Of a stretch of DNA of 64,000 nucleotides, positions 11,795-22,700 are shown piece after piece. The position numbers and the translations under genes were made by a program. The notes below the pieces were generated by a model. That model saw only the letters and a program-made list of their open reading frames with translations, searched no databases and was not told the origin of the DNA. The stretch lies in contig NC_087065.1 in NCBI RefSeq assembly GCF_963678635.1, positions 44,859,919-44,923,918 of the forward strand. Reading direction: 5' to 3'. Each line of letters opens with the position of its first letter. The stretch's first letter is position 1. The stretch is from Symsagittifera roscoffensis. Lineage: Eukaryota > Xenacoelomorpha > Acoela > Convolutidae.

Positions 11795-12950
11795 AACAAG
11801 ACTGCTCGTATCAGGGCGAAGCCCTGAACGTTCCGACTGACTTTTAAGGTTTATGGAGCAGTAATATTATTAAAAATTTCACTGAAATAAAACAAAATGA
11901 AAAAAAAAATTCTAAAATTTGAAATTTTTTTAATGAAAATCATCCCCCCACATGCCATATAAAGTACAATAGGATAGATTTTGCTCCTTGTAACAAACCA
12001 ACTATGGCAAATAAGCTTCTTTTAACCAATTTGGAACGATTTCTAAGACGGATTAAATCTACGCTTTCGCGTTAATAGCGCGAAATGTATCGCGCGTTAA
12101 TTGTCCCAAATTGGCCAAATTGACAACATTTAAACCCCCGTAACTTTACGAAAAATGATCACAGGTGAAATATCTTTTCAAATTTGAGCTCAGGACAACA
12201 ATACCTTTCGAATGATATAAAAAAATTCCGTCAAAAATGGCTAGTTAAAAAGTCGAAATTTGTCTGAAGAAAAAAAAACCCACCCCGAGCACAAATACTC
12301 CGTTACTTTCGTATCGAAAGTCGGAACAAAAATATGAAGCAAAAGTCAAAGATATGTACTGAACTTATGGAAAAATTATATGTCATACCAGTTTTAAGTA
12401 AGAAAAATGTATTGTTCCGACTTTCGATACGAAAGTAACGGAATATTTGTGCTCGGGGTGGGTTTTTTTTTTTTTTCAGACAAATTTCGACTTTTCAACT
12501 AGCCATTTTTGAGAGAATTTTTTCATATCATTCAAAACTTATTGTTGTCCTGAGCTCAAATTTGAAAAGATACTTCACCTGTGATCCTTTTTTGTAAAGT
12601 TACGGGAGTTTAAAGATTGCCATTTTGGCCAATTTGGGACAATTAACGCGCGATATATTTCGCGCTATTAACGCGTAAGCGGAGAGTTAATCCGTCTTAG
12701 AAATTGTTCCAAATTGGCTAAAAGAAGCTTATGTGCCATAATTGGTTTGTTACAAGGAGCGAAATCTATCCTTTTGTACTTTGTATGGCGTGTGGGGGGA
12801 TGATTTTCATAAAAAATTTCAAATTTTAGAAAAATTGTTTTTTTGATTTAGTTTTTATTTCATTGAATTTTAAAATGTTATTACTGCTCCATAAACCTTA
12901 AAAGGCAGTCGGAACATTCAGGGCTTCGCCCTGATACGAGCAGTCTTGTT
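11795..12950. mobile_element. Head-to-head dimer of the hairpin-ended element (1156-bp foldback)
   Basis: The left arm 11795-12328 is the inverted copy of the right arm 12413-12950, separated by an 84-bp unique spacer. Each arm is one unit. Its inner (5') end is tgttccgACTTTCG-ATA-CGAAAGT, a hairpin. Its outer (3') end carries gtcggaaca, the inverted repeat of the 5' terminus, then the hairpin TCAGGGC-TTC-GCCCTGA, then about 16 bp ending cagtcttgtt. The arms include a middle hairpin around aacgcgcgatatatttcgcgc. No target duplication is visible. Subterminal inverted repeats plus a 3' hairpin and no TSD resemble non-autonomous Helentron-type (HINE) elements; this assignment is inferred. Confidence 0.85.
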
Positions 12951-14763
12951 TATTTATACTATTGAGAGAAAGACAGTCACAACGTTTTCCTACAATAGTT
13001 AATATTTTGTCAGCGCAGGCACATACTTGAATTATTAAATTTTTTGAAAACAAGAAAAACCATTGTTTGGCAAAAATTTTTCGGGGCCATTTTTTGCAGT
13101 CAAACAAACGATATTGACTATTTTTGTACACAAAAAACAAACAAAATTAAAGAAAAATGATTTAAGAAATTTTGACTTATTTTGGCTGGCCTTTTTGTCA
13201 ATTGAAAAAGCCAATCAAATTGACTAATCTAGTAGCACTTAAAATCCTTTGTGTAATGCTCAACGCTTAGCGGCTATTCTAATGAAATCTTAGAAAAATA
13301 AGAAAAGAGTTTTTTTGATCAATTGTTTTTACAATAAGACAACAAGCTATTCAATGGATAATCTGAAAATTACTAGCAAATAAAACCTCATAAAAAAACT
13401 AAAAACACCAATTTAAACTATTTAGAATACGCTGCGATTTCATCTAAGAATGTGCTCAAAAGTTTATTTCAACTTGGGTTAGAGAAAACTAATTGCCGGT
13501 AGATATGATGCGTCACCCGAAATTTGCACTGCCATTTCAAGTTTATAAATCTGCTATTTCAATTTTTTTTCTCCAATTTAAGCAATATATTTAATTCTTT
13601 TTTATGAAAACGTACTGCTCTTGATTAATTAAGCATGGAGAATTGAAGCAGCACAAAAATTCAAAGATGTTTCTGATTGCCAATTTATTCTAGTTGCCCT
13701 TCAATTTTTTGTAGTGGTGATTCAAACCCCGCCACTAACTATTTAAAGATAAAATTGCGTGTAGAAACGCCTTGTTTAGATAGGCTATAGAATGATTGAC
13801 ATCAAATGCGACTTTTTAAGCTCGGAAAAAAATCGCTGCTGACAAATTAATGAGTGTAATGGTTGAACAGATAGAAGAACTCAATAGTTTTTTTTTGCAA
13901 TTATGATGATTTTAAAACCCCATAAACCCCTTGGAAAAATGATCGCAAGCGAAATATGTTTTTAAGGTGCCGAATCCATTTGAACAAATTCAACGATTTT
14001 GGTCAAGACTGTGACGGTGCATTTTATCATACCCAGTTTGGTCTCCTCGCTTTGTCAAAAAAATTGCCGATTTTTATCACCAAAAATCATCTGACTAAAA
14101 ACGCACCAATCAAAAATATTCAGTAAGCTTTTCGGAATTTTGGTTTGAAAAATCATGATAAGCAAGGAAAAAACATAGTTTGATTTTGAATCATATTACT
14201 CACCCTTCTAAAAGTAGTAGTTTTGCATGTTGGGCAGTCAATTGGAATAGCTCTAAATGTTTTTTATCGTGCAAGCATAAAATCTAAAATATAAAAGTAT
14301 AATTTTTTGTATTCCACTCACCGGCGTTCTCTCGATAGATAATGTGTTGATATTGGATTTGTCTGCAAGCAAACTAAAAAGCTAACCAAAGCATTCATTT
14401 TATTTTTCATGGCTTTTTACAAAAAAAAAAGAGAAAACTCTTCAACTAGCTGCAGAGAATTTTGAACATAACGAGAGATTTTAAAACTTTTTTTTGGAAA
14501 GAATCTTGCTAAATGATCTGAACTTGAATCAAATTTTGACTGTCAAAAAGCAAGATCTGGCATTTAAGTGCATTAACAAAAGAAGGTCATTTTTTAAAAC
14601 ATTTTAATGCACTTTTTGTATCTTAATTCTTCATTTTTTTTGTAGGGAGAGAGGATGGGTTTCGAACCAAACCAAAAAGGGTGGAGTTTCAAAATTGTCA
14701 ACGTGGGTTTCTATCTACCTTAAGCAACCGTTGACATAAATAGGATAGCCATGGGTTAGTTTT
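12951..14763. other. No gene seen; weak relic of the hairpin-ended family
   Basis: Mostly unique AT-rich sequence. Around 13905-13965 a phrase (aaccccttggaaaaatgatcgcaagcgaaatatg) resembles the internal part of the hairpin-ended unit (aactttacgaaaaatgatcacaggtgaaatat), perhaps an old copy. No ORF of interest. Confidence 0.4.
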
Positions 14764-15311
14764 TGTTCCGACTTTCGATACGAAAGTAACGGAATATTTG
14801 TGCTCGGGGTGGGTTTTTTTTTCTTCAGACAAATTTCGACTTTTTAACTAACCATTTCTGACGGAATTTTTTTTATATCATTCAAGAGCTATTGTTGTTT
14901 TGAGCTTAAATTTGAAAAGACATTTCACCTGTGATCATTTTTCGTAAATTTATGGGGGTTTAAATGTTGCCATTTTGGCCATATTGACCAATTTGGGACA
15001 ATTAACGCGCGATATATACTTCGCGCTATTAAAGCGTAAGCGGAGATTCAATCCGTATTAGAAATCGTTCCAAATTGGTTGAACGAAGCTTATTTGCAAT
15101 AATTGACTTGGTACAAGGAACAAAATATATCCTTTTCTACTTTATATGGCGTGTGGGGGGATGATTTTCGTTAAAAAATTTCAAATTTTAGAAAAAAAAT
15201 TTATATATTTTATTTTATTTCATTTAATTTTTTTTATGTTATTACTGCTCCATTAACCTTAAAAGGCAGTCGGAATATTCAGGGCTTCGCCCTGATACAA
15301 GCAGTCTTGTT
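14764..15311 (+). mobile_element. Hairpin-ended element, single copy 2
   Basis: Same unit and order as in the dimer: 5' hairpin with tgttccgac, the phrase gtgctcggggtggg, middle hairpin, 3' gtcggaat (one change from gtcggaaca), then the TCAGGGC/GCCCTGA hairpin and gcagtcttgt. 548 bp. Left and right flanks share no short duplication. Confidence 0.88.
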
Positions 15312-15485
15312 GATCTATGGGGTTGTTTGTTTTTCAAATGTATATGTAAAGTTGCAGTGAAATTTAAAGCTCATTCAAGGATGGAGCGAAAAGCGCTCAA
15401 ATACCCCCAAAATTGAATGTTTTTGCGTGCTTATTACTTTTTATAAGTATCGAAAGCCTGCATAGTTTGTGTACATATTTGTAGT

Positions 15486-15996
15486 TGTTCCGACTTTCGA
15501 TACGGAAGTAACGGAATATTTGTGCTCGGGGTGGGTTTTTTTTTCTTCAGACAAATTTCGACTTTTTAACTAGCCATTTTTGACGGAATTTTTTTATATC
15601 ATTCAAAAGCTATTGTTGTTTTGAGCTTAAATTTGAAAAGATATTTTACCGGTGATCATTTTTTGTAAATTTTAAAGATTGCCAATTGGGCCAATTTGGG
15701 ACAATTAACGCGTGATATATTTCGCGCTATTAACGCGTAAGCGGAAATTTAATCCGTCTTAGAAATCGTTCCAAATTGGTTGGAAGAAGCTTATTTACCA
15801 TAATTGATTTGTTACAAGGAGCGAAATCTATCCTTTTGTACCGATGATTTTCGTTAAAAAAATTTCAAATTTTAGAAAAAAAAATTTTCATTTTATTTTA
15901 TTACATTTATTTTTTATAGGTTATTACTGCTCCTCCTTAAACGTTAAAAGGCAGTCGGAACATTCAGGGCTTCGCCCTGATACGAGCAGTCTTGTT
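15486..15996 (+). mobile_element. Hairpin-ended element, single copy 3
   Basis: 511 bp, with the same termini as copy 2. It lacks about 20-25 bp present in the other copies just before gatgattttcgt (about 15840) and a few bases near 15670. It lies in the same orientation as copy 2, 174 bp downstream. No target duplication. Confidence 0.88.
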
Positions 15997-16144
15997 CAAA
16001 TTTATGCGGATTTGATATCAGTTGCCTATGCCAAAAAGCAATCCCTGTTTAAAAGCGGAAATAAAACATGAACGTTTTTTCGCACAATGAAGTCAATACT
16101 CATGGATTCACTGGCAGAATTTTCAAAAACAAAGGGTGCTTAAG

Positions 16145-16515
16145 CAGGGGCGGATTTAGGGGGCGGATGCCCCCTCCCTCAAGGATTCGATCCATTGCCG
16201 ACCCAAAAGGTTCCCTTTTGGTACTATTTTATTACATCCCATTTTGGCTGACCGACACTAAACGTTATCTCAAGGCGCCTTCTCCAATATATGTCTATTT
16301 TAAAGAGGAGCGCTTGCCAAAAAAAAAGCAATTTTTCGGTTAAAATAATCCAAACAGTGTTTGAACAACGCTTTTTGGAATGTTTTTTGTTAATGCCTGC
16401 GGCGCCAAAAAATTGGTCTAAATGGCGTCTTTATAGTGATTTGAGAGAGAGCTCAGAAAATCAATTTGGTCGACCTAAAAAGATGTCAACAAAATTTTTG
16501 GAATTTTTTTAACAT
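16145..16515 (+). mobile_element. hAT-like MITE, 3' end missing
   Basis: Begins CAGGGGCGGATTTAGGGGG. It shares the internal phrases of the complete copy at 29717-30050, including acgctttttgg, gcctgcggc and caatttggtcgacctaaaaa. The 3' terminal inverted repeat is absent. The CAGGGGCGG-type end is known from hAT-family elements. Confidence 0.7.
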
Positions 16516-17831
16516 TGTGTTAACATTCGGAACATTGTGTAACAACTACCCAGCTTTTCGTATAACTCGAAGAGGATTGATATATGGAGTTGACGATGAC
16601 CAATATATGAGTTTATAAAAGGCGGGATTGTCTGAATTGACAAAGATCGATAATTAAGTCACTATTGTCATTAGGCGAGCCGAACAGGGCTATTACATGA
16701 GGGTCAATCAGGGTCAATCAGTATACTAATCAATGTGGATGCGCGACTTGACCAACTTTGATACCGCTGAGTTTTGGAGAGACACAGAGCGGAAATCAAT
16801 ACATGGGTCGACCAGAGGCGATATGTATCAATCAAACAGTGTCATTACTTTGAGATGATTGGCAACAAACACGAATTCTTTCTCTGTGAAAATTTTCTAC
16901 CCGTATACAAATAATTACGTTTTTTTGTTGTAGTAGTGTGAAATGCGTACCATTTACTTACTTTGCGGTTCACTTTTTTCATTTTGAGTAAATGCAGTTC
17001 ACCTGTGCGATTCTTGGCCCTTATCATTTGACGAAACACTTATCCTATGACGGAACACAAAAACTCAAAGCGAAACTCGAATTTTCTATTGTACATTTGT
17101 AGGCAAATTATGATAGTTGGGTTTTCGAAGATTTTCAGGCCAGAAAATTTTTCTTCAGGGACCCAACTATCATACTTGTACCCATTTGGTGCCAAATTGA
17201 ATTCCAAATGTATTTGGTGCCAAATTGAATTTCAAAGGCAAGTAATAATCATGTTTTGGACAGCTAACTTATGTTTCATCTAACCTACACCAAAATCTTC
17301 AAATAGCGTTTTTGCTTGTGGATCGGAATAGAGTACCCTGTTTCAATGATTGGAAACATTGTCAGGTTTTTAACGCCATGTTCGTTCGTATGACAAAACA
17401 TTTTAAATCAAGTATTATGCACACGTGCGTGTTTTGCAGCCACAAAAATTGAAGCTTCAGACAAAAACTATTTTGCCAATATTGCATTCAGGATACTAAC
17501 TTTGAAGACAGCATGAGCAGCAAAGAACAAACAGTAGCAGGTTTGAAAATCTTAGAAAAAAATTCTGGGTGCGTAGCTTTCAAAATTTGTATTCAAGTTT
17601 TTAATCGGCTGCTAAAATCCATTTTTTATTCTCAGAGAAATCAATATAAACACTGCAGGTTTAAGTCTCGAAAATCTGATCATATTAAACGCTTCTCGTG
17701 ACCTTCTCAAAAATTTTAGTGTTATTTTTTTTGGTTCGCAACGAGCAGTACTACTTTTTGAGTCAAAACTTGTGTGGAAAGCAATATCTTAGTTACAACT
17801 TCTTCTCTGAACATCTGCTCTGAACAAAAAA
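16516..17831. other. No gene seen; small local repeats
   Basis: At 17107-17175 a pair tgatagttggg / cccaactatca forms an inverted repeat. At 17185-17240 'atttggtgccaaattgaatt' occurs twice in tandem. Short ORFs here show no motif. Confidence 0.45.
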
Positions 17832-18267
17832 CTCTCAACACGGAGGGGTGGAAACAGTGGCATGTGCAGGTATTTTTTGAGAGAGGAGGCAATTTTTTGT
17901 AAACTTTTGAAGATATGTCAACTTGAGGTCAAACAAATTGATCATGTGAACTCGTCTAAAGCCCCCTAAAAACTCTATTCCCGCAAAAAAGAATTGGCGC
18001 CGGTTCTCTTCGCTTAACTGTCTGGAAACTTTTTTCACAAGTACCCTTCCTTCGTTTTTTGACCCATCATTTTCACCCAATAGCCATGTTCAAATTATCG
18101 GCGCCAATTATTTTTGCAAAATAGGGTCTTTATAGGGTTTTAGAGGAGTTTGCATGATCAATTTGCTCGACTTCAAGTCGAAAAACAATCCAAAAATTTA
18201 CAAAAACCACCTCTTTTATCAAAAAATGCGTGCGCATCCCACTGTTTTCAACCCTCCGTGTTGAGAG
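17832..18267. mobile_element. Foldback MITE with TIR ctctcaacacgg
   Basis: The left end (ctctcaacacggaggggtgg...) is repeated inverted at the right end (...caaccctccgtgttgagag). The internal parts are also inverted copies (caaattgatcatg near 17933 against catgatcaatttg near 18155), so the element is almost wholly palindromic. The internal phrase gggtctttatagggtttt...tcgacttc resembles the hAT-like MITEs at 16145 and 29717, suggesting kinship. No clear target duplication. Confidence 0.75.
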
Positions 18268-18270
18268 ATT

Positions 18271-18912
18271 GTCATTACGAGGCCAAACTGTCCACTGGAT
18301 TGTCGCACAAATCTGTGTCTGTATATTGCTGGATTCCAGAGAGCAGTCTTTAATTATGTTCCAAAATTTAAGTGGAGTCCACTTACAAAATTTCAGTGGA
18401 TTCCGTGGAAAAATACCTGTAACGTAAATTTTGTCGGCGTTTGATTTTGTTGCATATTCCGCAACGAAAACAAATATTGGTAGTTGTTCCGGATTCCGCA
18501 ACTGTAAGCGGATTCTGCAACTGTAAGCGGTCTCCGCAAATTTGTTCGGATTCCGCTTACATTTTACGGATTCCACTTACAATTTGCGGAACCTGCTCAC
18601 AATTTGCAGATTTTGCTTGCAATTTGCGGAATCCACTTACAGCTGTGGATTCCGCGACAACCTAAGTTTACTAAACACATATAATATTATTTGTTCATGG
18701 ATTCTACAAACTGGATCCGGATTCCACATGTTTTGTTGGGACTTCCGCAAAATTGCCTTTTTTTGAAGCGATACAGTGTTTTAGCTATTTGTCCATGAAA
18801 TCCAAAACAGCAGAGAAGATCAAAGAAAAAAAGCAATGTTACGGATCTGATTTTTGGTTGTTGCGGAATCCGCTTACATTTCACAAAATGCACAGTTTGG
18901 CCTCGTAATGAC
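18271..18912. mobile_element. TIR element enclosing a minisatellite
   Basis: GTCATTACGAGGCCAAACTGT at 18271 is repeated inverted at 18892-18912 (acagtttggcctcgtaatgac). Between them lies a block of degenerate ggattccgcttac repeats. It abuts the foldback MITE on the left and a fragment of the hairpin-ended family on the right, so this is a nest of insertions. No coding capacity and no clear target duplication. Confidence 0.75.
18484..18665. repeat. Degenerate ~20-bp minisatellite (ggattccgcttacaattt type)
   Basis: About nine variants of 'attccgcttacaatttgcgg' follow each other with point changes. Isolated variants also occur at 18370-18415, 18715-18735 and 18860-18885. Several short ORFs in the region are produced by the repeat and are not taken as genes. 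Confidence 0.8.
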
Positions 18913-18947
18913 CCCGAGCACAAATATTCCGTTACTTTCGTTTCAAA
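18913..18947 (-). repeat. Fragment of the hairpin-ended element
   Basis: cccgagcacaaatattccgt and the following tactttcgttt are the inverted copy of the 5' terminal region of the hairpin-ended unit. The rest is missing. Confidence 0.7.
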
Positions 18948-19015
18948 AACGAGAACCTTAAACTCAATTCTAGTACACAAAAACCCTCTGACCATAAAAA
19001 AATGAAACTATTTCA

Positions 19016-19496
19016 AACATCGATGAAAGTTTCTGATCCAGTTTCACTATTTTTATGGATGACATGGAGGTCTTTAAATAGATTAACGCTGATTTATTAA
19101 CAGCCATAAGAAATTACTGGAAAATATTTTTTCTTTGATGAACTAACGTTGATTTATTGGTCGACAAATGTTTAAACGCTAAGTCAGCAATGAGTTAGCC
19201 TTGTTTCAGCACTGATAAACATACAGTTTCTCAGAAAAAAACTACACTTTAGTATAGTATAATTATTGCTGACAATTTGTATGTGTATCAGCGCTGAAAC
19301 AATGCTAATTCGTTGCTGATTTAGCTTTTAAACATTTCACGTGATCAAATCATCAAAAAATCAACGTTAGTTCAACAATAAAAAAATACTTTAAGCAGTT
19401 TCTAATGGCTGTTAATAAATCATGTAAAATTCATGTAAAAACTTCCATGTCATCAATATAAATAGTTAAACTAGGTTAGAAATTTTTATTGATGTT
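19016..19496. mobile_element. Palindromic element (481 bp, two ~230-bp arms)
   Basis: The left arm (aacatcgatgaaag...tggatgacatggagg...) and right arm (...cttccatgtcatcaatat...attgatgtt) are inverted copies joined near 19245-19255 (ctacactttagtatagta). A one-arm relative is at 11091-11794. It ends only about 37 bp upstream of the first visible exon of the host gene. No ORF. Confidence 0.82.
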
Positions 19497-19533
19497 AACT
19501 TAAAACCTTAATTTTACTGCAAATGCAATTTAG

Positions 19534-19735
19534 ATCGCACTGCTTCCTCACATGCGACAAACAACAAGCCAAGGAGCAGCTCAGCCACTGGAAGTTTCCA
19601 GTTGTTGGCAGCAGAAGGCGTGCAGCAGGGACAAGGCGAGGGGTCATCACATGCGACGACCAATCAGCAGCAGCGTGGCGGTGAGGGTGGGGCAAACACC
19701 ACTGCAAACTCCAAAGTCATCGATATCAAGTTGAG
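19534..19735 (+). CDS. Host gene exon 1 of those visible
   Basis: The acceptor is atgcaatttag| and the donor ttgag|gtaaga. It starts with two bases of a split codon and ends with two (AG). The 66 whole codons encode a Ser-, Gln- and Gly-rich segment with no stop. Because it starts mid-codon, at least one upstream exon must exist, outside or hidden in the repeat zone. The palindromic element ends about 37 bp upstream. Confidence 0.68.
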
Positions 19736-22700
19736 GTAAGATATGATTAAATGAAGTGTGATTTGCACAAGTGGATTCATTAGATTTCCAGTTGCATGGA
19801 TGCAACTGCTATAGCTCAGAAGTGAGAGCATCAAGACTTGCCGGAATCCAGAGTGCTCCATTTTCTTGTTTTTGAAATTTTTGAAAATAAGAAATTTGGG
19901 CAAAAAGTTTTTTAAACTCTTTTTTGAACATGCTACAATGTTGAGTATGAAAAAATAATTATTTCTAAATAGTTCATTTTCATGCCACACACAATTCATT
20001 GCATTAAGACAACATTAAAATAGTTTTTCAAAACTCAGATTAAATAGTGAGGGGAAGTGGAAAATACAGCCCCAATTTTTTTCATTCTATATGTTCATCC
20101 ATGTTTTATCTGTAGTGAGCATAGCACAGAAAGCGGTCAAAGATGGCTTCATGAACGGTCTCGCATGTCTCCCTCGCTTTTGGCAGAAGAAGAAGCCGGG
20201 GAATCTCGTCGTGAGACGTTAGAGCAGCGGGAGTCCTCGGAGGACTCGGATGGTGAACCATTGAGGAATCCAAAGTTCCTAAAAATGGAAACTGTCAAGT
20301 TCCTCCAAAGCATTGACCAGTACCTGAAGGAACTAGAGATCAACAGTGACAAAGAAATAACTGCAGGTGAATGTGTGGAGGTCTCTAATGCTCGAAAGCT
20401 AGCAAATTTTGATGGATTATCATGTTTTTTTAGTCATGCGTATATAAAGCTGAGCACTTAATAGGAATATGTCTGCGACCTTGTGACTAACAAAAATAAG
20501 TGTTCCTTTAATATAAGTTAACCACGGATGCAGAGTGTTACCTCTTTTAAAAAAAAACCGCGAACTCCATTTTTGCACCCTACCCATTCTATTAGTTATG
20601 ATCATGTTGCTTGATACAAGGAGACATTTTCAAGCTACAAAGATATGCACAATTACCTGTTCATGTAGGTACTGCTGGGTCGGTTCATGTAGATATGTAC
20701 AACTAATGCACAATTACTTAAAAGAATAAAAGAGATAAAATAGAGTAAGAATTTTAAACGTTCTAAAACTAACACTGAACCAACACACTATGATCGACCG
20801 ATGGTCGTATCATACAGAGTTAACAGGTATTTAATCGATACCGAAGGTCATTAAGATAGACATAAAACACATCACAACATTTCCCACCGGGAACAAAATA
20901 AAACTACAGATTAACTAAAACTAATTTTATATACACACATTTCCCTCTTCAAAGTAGGAACAAAATTTTACAAACTGCGCCAAAAAATAGTACAGCAAGC
21001 AAAATGGAATCTACAAATGAAATTTGGAAAGTACAAATGTACAAAGAGTGAACATACAGAATTTACAATTATACAAAAAAAATTAACTAAATGAAACAAC
21101 ACTGATCTACACAATGTACATTTAACATGTACTAAGATATCTACATTAAAGAAGGTCAGTTAAAAAAGATACTATAAAAGTTAAAATAAGGATAAGAGTC
21201 TTGCAAAAGTTTTGACAGTTTTAATTAAATCTTGCATCGAAATCGTCAAGATTGAGTTTCAGGTCTGTATCTATTGTCGATGAAATATCACTGGTTCCTT
21301 CTATGTCGTCAGTTGTATTGTATATAGTAGGTCGGGGTGAAGGGGAGGATCCGAAGGAAGTGTTTGTTAAGATTGATTGAATTGAGGTGTGTCTTGCTCG
21401 TCCCGACGGGTAGATTTTTGAGATGACAAGGTTAGGATAGTTTCTGCGACGAGGGTAGTTTGTGGTGGTGCCTCCGCAATTGGTGTTAAGAGGTGTGAAG
21501 GTGAAGTGATAGTGAAGGTTGCTCTCGGATAGTTAAAAGTGTCCTCCTGTACCGTCGACACTTGAGTGGTCTGATCATCTTCTTCTAGGACAATGTCTAT
21601 GTATCTTCGATCTCCGAAAAATTTAGGGTTTCTGCTCTGTCTAAATTGTCTCGGTTGATGTTCTACTGGGGAAGGTTCTTCTGGGGTACTGTCCAGCAAA
21701 ATTGGGTTGTTTTCCGAGCCTTCTTTTGTCGCTGCGTCCTGCACGTCTATGATCACAGAATGTTCTGTGGAACCAGTGAGGTTAGGCCTAGTTGATTGGG
21801 TCTGGTCATCACCTGTAAAACTTAACCCTTGGTTAGATCCCGAGTCGGCTTGTTGACCAATCGGTACATTTTTATTTGTCATATCGTCGAAATAGTCAAC
21901 TATTATTCCATCCCAAGAGTTTAAATTTAAAGATGAAAGATCGTGTGTAACTAATGGGTCTGTCGACGGTCCAGACAAATGAGTGGGCCTATCCGTTCTT
22001 GAAGAGCCTTGCGTTAGCCGAGATTTATCTGTCCCAATTGTTTCTTGGGTGGAGATAGCTTCCTCTTTCCTGCTAAACTCGAAGGTATAGTTAGATTGTG
22101 CTCGATGGGTGACTGATTTACGACAATTTTCCTAGGGCCGGGAAGTAGTTTTCCTTTGAAGGCTAAGTCCGATTTCCGTAAAATGTAGCCATTATCAAGT
22201 GTTATGGTAAGCTTAGATGATATCTTCCTTCACAAGATTAAAATAAGGCTCCCCATTTTTTCTAATAGCAGCCCTTGTATAGTATGTACCTCCAGATACT
22301 AGATTCTTTGTCGATCTTGAACCTTTGCCCGGATTGTGCACTTCTGGTACGGGAGTCCATGGAGTTTTAAGGGCTAGCGGTAGGTTGTCTTTGGAATCGG
22401 ACTGAGTGCCCATATCAGCGTCAAGGTAGCCGTCTTCCGCACCATCGTGCAACTCCCAACTTCTGGCCCGTCGTTCGGACAGAACTGATTTTCCTTTATC
22501 TAAATGGTTATCAAGGGAAATCCAATTTTTCCAACTAGTGTTGGCCATTCTGTTAAAATTTTTCTCAAACGGAGTACAACCGATTGCAGTTTGTTTTGTA
22601 ATTCTGAGGTTCCAGATAACTTTCTCGTTCGAAGAGTTTAAGGAAGGTTTTGGAAAATCAAATGACATGGCTAATAAATTGGACTTTACAGTATATACAA

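Noticed and set aside
12901-12950. Hammerhead ribozyme in the 3' end of the hairpin-ended element
   Set aside because: ctgatacga resembles CUGAUGA but the conserved core (GAAA, cleavage triplet in place) is absent.
18130-18665. Overlapping ORFs on both strands
   Set aside because: Caused by a foldback MITE and a minisatellite; composition follows the repeat.
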